64,000 bases of DNA. It comes from Ampelomyces quisqualis. Taxonomy: Eukaryota > Ascomycota > Dothideomycetes > Pleosporales > Phaeosphaeriaceae. The translations under genes and the position numbers were made by a program. Below the pieces are notes generated by a model. It had not been told where the DNA came from, made no database searches, and saw only the letters and a list, made by a program, of their open reading frames with translations. Shown here in pieces: positions 60,620-64,000 of the stretch. Positions within the stretch are counted from its first letter, which is position 1. Each line of letters opens with the position of its first letter. The stretch lies in NCBI GenBank assembly GCA_018398575.1, contig JAGTXZ010000018.1, positions 372,001 through 436,000 of the forward strand, read 5' to 3'.

Positions 60620-60890
60620 TGTATAGCAGTAAAGTTATAGGATAACAATAGCAGTACAGGTAGAAGTAAGTTAATTTCTGTTCTACTACTTTAGTGCAGA
60701 ACTACCCTTTTGTAGATATAACTAGACGCGTGTTTTTATAACTAGAATGCACTAGGTCTGCGCTAGCGTAGCGCTGTTAAGACGCTAGGGCAGCTGTACG
60801 CGTTCTACGCGTAAGGACGCTAAAGTAGCGTTATTGTAGCGCAGGCGCATTACTGCGCAACTAATAGCTCTACGCTATAGCATCTTTACA
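60620..60890 (-). repeat. Putative 3' LTR of Gypsy-5 (271 bp)
   Basis: TGTATAGCAG...CATCTTTACA, with TGTA/TACA inverted ends, directly abutting truncated Gypsy-4. Followed by ATTATTTCCTTTCTTC, the complement of a polypurine tract. The middle (60720-60880) is dense in CGC/GCG words. The partner LTR is outside the window, so the limits are inferred from termini and context. Confidence 0.5.
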
Positions 60891-61664
60891 ATTATTTCCT
60901 TTCTTCTAGAATTGCTATCCTAGTAATTTGTATAATATTAGGTCTTGTTAGTGTGTGCCTAATGTTGTTGTTGTAAGAGCTATTATTATACTAAGGCTAA
61001 AACTCTAGGTAAATCTAAGAGGTAGCTAGTAGCTATAGTAATAGCAGAATTATAGCAGAACTTTGTGTGCCTAATCCTTTCTACTTTTTTAGTAACAATT
61101 ACATTACTATTACTACTACACTATCTTCTAGCTCTACGCTGTTACAACTTTATTGCCTCTATATTAATTACTATAAGCACTACGCCTGTACTGCCTGCTA
61201 CTCTTACTATTTCTGTAAGTAGTGTAACGCTAGCGTTGCAACGTTGCTAACCTAGCGTTTAGGCTACGCCTGTTGCCTGCTGTAGTAGCGTCCCTAATAT
61301 TAAGCTAGCTAAGCTAGTTTACCTACATTGTGCTAAGAGTCTAAAGATTAATAGTATAGCGTACAACTACGTTTCTAGCAGCCTACAGTGCAATAGGTGC
61401 GCCTACAAGAAGAAGTCTTACACTCTAGTGCTACTAAGTTTTGTTAAGAGCTAGAATACTTTATACTAGCAGCAGCAGCGCTTTACTACTAATAAGGCTA
61501 GAGTAGACCTAGATGTTAACGCGTAAGAGACAGCGTTGCGCTAGTAGACTACCTTAGTAGAGCTTTTCCTCTATAAGAAAGTAAAGTTTAAGAGTTGCTA
61601 TTAGCCTAAGGGTAATAAGATCTAGATCTTATAGGTTAAGGCAACTAACTGCCTTTCTACTACA

Positions 61665-61725
61665 GTAAAGAGTATTCTTAATCTCCTGCAGGCCTAAGTA
61701 AGTTATTTTTTCTTGTTTCTTGCAG
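61665..61725 (+). other. Probable spliceosomal intron (61 nt) in the Gypsy-5 antisense gene
   Basis: GTAAAG donor and pyrimidine-rich TTTCTTGCAG acceptor. Removing it joins two frames that differ by one base. A shorter 28-nt GTAAGT...TTGCAG alternative has the same phase effect but is below usual fungal intron size. Confidence 0.5.
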
Positions 61726-61930
61726 TTACTGCGCTGTTATTCTAACGTTATCTAGGCTAATCTGCTGCTGCTTAGCAAGGCTAACGCGTAGTCTAACTTT
61801 AACCTTAATTTAGAAAGGGCTGCTAGCAACTAGGGCTCTAATTCTAAGAAGTGTAAGGAGCAGAAGGAAGAGAGGGATAAAACCCCTTCTTCTTAGAGCC
61901 CTACCTCTACGCCTTCTCCCTCTAAAGAAA

Positions 61931-61978
61931 AGAGCAAGGCTAAGAGCAAGGCTAAAGCTAAGGCTAAGGCTAAGGCCC
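61931..61978 (+). repeat. Lys/Ala low-complexity coding repeat
   Basis: Repeated AAGGCT/AAAGCT hexamers encode alternating Lys-Ala in the antisense gene frame, between a Ser/Pro/Thr stretch and APKKRLAKF. Resembles a basic, nucleic-acid-binding tail. Confidence 0.75.
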
Positions 61979-62104
61979 CTAAGAAACGCCTAGCTAAGTT
62001 CTAGCCAACTAGGCAGCCTCTTTTTAAGCGCCCTGCTACTAAGGGCAAGCTAAAGCGCTCTTAACGTGCTACTACTACACTGTTAACTTGCAAGCTAGTA
62101 GGTA

Positions 62105-62950
62105 CGTTAGGAAAACACAACGTTAGCAACATCTGTGACATTGGCGACATTGTTAGAACAGTCGACCAGACAGTTTTCGACTGTAGTCTATGGTGCCTAG
62201 CTACCCCTATTTGTTCTGGCCGCCTAATTAGACAAAAACGCCTATATTGATCCACCTGATCCACTGGACCCACCTGCCCCACCCGCGCGATTACGTAATT
62301 ATTCTAAAAACCTAAAATATAGAGCTTAATTCCCTCTTTAAAACGCACTATTCAGAATTTTTATAGCTGCTCTAGTTGCTGAGATGCACGGCAGTGAAGT
62401 TTGTAACTTTTTAATGTTCTTTGCCAAGGCTTGTTTTCGCTAAAGCTCTAGCACTTTAACTAGATAATATATTATATTTTTTTTAAAAGAAATAGTAACT
62501 AAAGTGTAGATTTTACATTAGAACTATTTTAATTTAATATATTATAGTGTAGGCGTTGAGATCTACTGTGTTAAACGTACTTTAAAGTTTTTTTAAAAAA
62601 GTTTATAACTTCAACGCGCTATATCTTAATAACTAGAGTAGCTAAAAAAAATCTGAATAGTGCATTTTAAAGAGGGAATTCCGCTCTATATTTTGTATTT
62701 TTAGGTTACTTACGTAATTATAAAAATACAGCAATACAGTTACGTAAGTAAAATTGGCAACATTAGCAACACTAGTGACACTAGCGACACTAGCAACACT
62801 GTTAGGTTGCTAGCAACTTGCTAGCAACTTGCTAGCAACCAGAAGTAAGTGGGGCGACTTTGGCAAATTGTCTAGTAGACAGTATTACTGTTAGGCTGCT
62901 GCAGGTCGCAGCAATTAGGCTAATCAGATTAATCTTAAATTTTCCTAATG
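62105..62950. mobile_element. DNA element copy 2: 846-bp non-autonomous TIR transposon
   Basis: Same family as 53142-53986. It starts CGTTAGGAAAA and ends TTTTCCTAATG (one RIP-type change), flanked by TA (62103-62104 and 62951-62952). Excision plus one TA joins CKLVG and NLGKAATEEQ of the antisense gene in frame. The inverted arms are conserved. It carries more C to T / G to A changes than copy 1 in the right half, but keeps many unmutated triplets. The minus-strand open frame 62061-62282 crosses the element border and is probably fortuitous. Confidence 0.88.
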
Positions 62951-63138
62951 TAATCTAGGTAAAGCTGCTACAGAAGAGCAGAAAGGTATAGAGGAGGTTA
63001 AGAGAGAGGATAAGGAGAGTAGTAAAGACAAGTTCTTTATCCCTAAAGACCTAGATAACAAAGACTTCCTAGAGTAAGCTAGCGTTTATGCCTAGTTGCA
63101 CTGCTTAGGCGCTAGCGTTGCGCTGCTAAAGCGCCTAG

Positions 63139-63157
63139 TTTTTTTTTTTTTTTTTTT
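63139..63157. repeat. T19 homopolymer between converging genes
   Basis: Nineteen T followed by CCTTTTGTTTTTTC, lying between the antisense gene stop (63077) and the end of Gypsy-5 pol. May be part of the shared 3'-end/terminator region or a slippage artefact. Confidence 0.7.
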
Positions 63158-63199
63158 CCTTTTGTTTTTTCTGTATATTAATTTGTAATAATAATTAAT

Positions 63200-64000
63200 C
63201 TCCTCTCTAGTTATACTTTTCTATAAGTAATTTGTCTATGTCTTTTTAATTAACCTACTTGTTATATTCTAGTAGCTAGCCTTTCTATTTAACTAGGTAA
63301 TTTACTAAACGTCTGTTGCGCTGCTTTGCTAGGACAGCTTTAACCTTGTAGCGTTGCCCTAGCTTGTTGCTGTTGTCTAGGTTAATAGGCCTAAGTAGAG
63401 TTAATTCTTTTCTCTCTCTTAGCATAAACAGCTAAAGTAAGGACGTATAGAATACAGGGTAGACCTTTATATATAATAGGAGTAAGATTCTAAAAGCTTG
63501 TAAGCCAATTTGCTTATCTACTAGAAAGAGGCCTATCTAGCGCAGTAACAGCTTTTTGCTAGCGCTACGCAGGCGCAGATACTTTGTTAATAAGAAGACT
63601 ATATCCTTTAGTTTAAACCCTTAGGGCCTATGTTTCTTGTTGTAATATTATTCCTAGTATTGCAAACTTTTGCTCTAGTAATTAGCTAAAGCGTCCTAAG
63701 TTTGTATAAGCTTCTGCAACCTTTCTCTAATGCTAGAAACTTTAGTAGGCGCTATTAGCTTGCAGTTAAGGCGCAAGTAGAACCTATAGCAGGCAAAGAA
63801 TAGAAATACTTCTAATATAGCCTATCTAGCATTGTTGTATACAAACTCTACTAGTAATAAGAAGTGTACCTAATTATTAAGTTAATTACCTACAAAAGCC
63901 CTTAAGTATTGCTCTAGCGTTTAATTCTAACGCTCTGTTTAGCTATCTGTTTATAGATAGAAGGTAGTGCTAAGCTAGCGCTTTACCTTTACTACAAAGT
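63200..64000 (-). pseudogene. Gypsy-5 integrase C-terminus with chromodomain (partial)
   Basis: Minus strand. From the window end inward: YLKAFVGN-(Q)-LNN-(Q)-VHFL and LLVEFVYNNAR (about 63900-63800, the integrase A-E-F-x-Y-N region), FFACYRFYLRLNCKL, then SIREDLQKL-like, YYNKKHRP-x-GFKLKDIVFLLTKYLRLR (about 63640-63560), KLLLRYIGLFLV, VYPVFYTSLL (V-F-H-V-S-L-L motif, about 63460), and the chromodomain RYKVKAVLAKQRNRRLVNYLVK-(W)-KG followed by EYN (about 63356-63250). Few stops compared with other pol genes here, so it is younger or less RIPped. Confidence 0.8.

Larger units (their letters stand above)
61020..63077 (+). pseudogene. Gypsy-5 antisense accessory gene, Cys-motif and Lys/Ala-rich protein, unknown function
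   Basis: Plus-strand reading frame opposite to the element. One frame runs from about 61020 to 61664. A probable 61-nt intron (61665-61725, GTAAAG...TTGCAG) restores phase into 61726-62104, and the DNA element (62105-62950) splits the last exon, which resumes at 62953 and stops at 63075-63077. Order: hydrophobic N-terminal part; paired Cys region with LVYLHCAKSLKINS; motif C-N-R-C-A-Y-K-K-K-S-Y-T-L-V at 61389-61430 (C-x2-C-x6-C-x2-V with the last Cys now Tyr); W(TAG)...RF; a helical region; a basic Lys/Ala repeat at 61931-61978; and an acidic tail ending DNKDFLE. About 370 codons, few stops (TAA/TAG). Start not defined. Tail-to-tail with pol, as in Gypsy-1. Confidence 0.6.
60620..64000 (-). 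mobile_element. Gypsy-5: chromovirus with antisense accessory gene (cut by window end)
   Basis: Minus-strand element entering from the right. Its 3' LTR is probably 60620-60890, followed inward by a pyrimidine tract (polypurine on the element strand), an antisense gene (plus strand, about 61020-63077), a 19-bp T run, and the integrase C-terminus with chromodomain (from about 63200). RT and gag lie beyond 64000. A DNA element is inserted at 62105. It is less mutated than the Gypsy-2/3/4 block. Confidence 0.7.

Noticed and set aside
61692..61725. Shorter intron (about 28 nt, GTAAGT...TTGCAG) in the Gypsy-5 antisense gene
   Set aside because: Gives the same phase shift as the 61-nt candidate but is shorter than normal fungal introns.
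1..64000. tRNA, rRNA, host protein-coding genes, prophage or plasmid functions
   Set aside because: None recognised on either strand; every legible motif belongs to a transposable element.

Overview
The window looks like a gene-free, AT-rich heterochromatic block from a filamentous ascomycete (Pezizomycotina). It is packed with nested LTR retrotransposons that repeat-induced point mutation (RIP, C:G to T:A) has destroyed. Every long reading frame is riddled with TAA/TAG where Gln or Trp codons are expected. TGA is almost absent outside one small element. Reverse-transcriptase YxDD boxes read YxNN or YxDN. I see no host housekeeping gene, tRNA, rRNA or CRISPR array.

Layout. (1) Gypsy-2a (+) runs from before base 1 to its 3' LTR at 47465-47648. 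It is broken by three insertions: Gypsy-1 (+, 4260-11356), Gypsy-2b (+, 12705-25181, same family as 2a) and Gypsy-3a (-, 26067-41956). Gypsy-3a is itself broken by Gypsy-3b (+, 33091-41033). (2) Gypsy-4 (-) occupies 47649-48658 and 57054-60619. It is split by a Copia element (+, 48659-57053), which carries an 845-bp non-autonomous DNA transposon at 53142-53986. (3) Gypsy-5 (-) starts with a putative 3' LTR at 60620-60890 and leaves the window at 64000. A second copy of the DNA transposon sits in it at 62105-62950. Five full insertions were delimited to the base by TG..CA LTR pairs of equal length and target-site duplications (TSDs). Four of these were also checked against an unoccupied related copy elsewhere in the window. 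Both DNA-element insertions were checked by restoration of the interrupted reading frame.

How the parts work together. Each Gypsy element had the usual Gag, protease, RT, RNase H, integrase order, and Gypsy-1, -3a, -3b, -4 and -5 end integrase with a chromodomain (chromoviruses). That domain is known to steer integration to heterochromatin and fits the Russian-doll pattern. The most interesting feature is an extra, antisense gene between pol and the 3' LTR, lying tail-to-tail with pol. It is seen clearly in Gypsy-1 (about 10035-10822, minus) and Gypsy-5 (about 61020-63077, plus). The two share a 14-residue C-x2-C-x6-C-x2-V motif followed by W and RF. Gypsy-2 has a 4.2-kb 3' region with long antisense runs too, but without that motif. 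A 506-bp tract that is exactly identical between Gypsy-2a and 2b, inside otherwise clearly diverged sequence, points to gene conversion or an assembly artefact.

All coordinates come from reading by eye. Domain limits are approximate; LTR, TSD and motif limits were counted.
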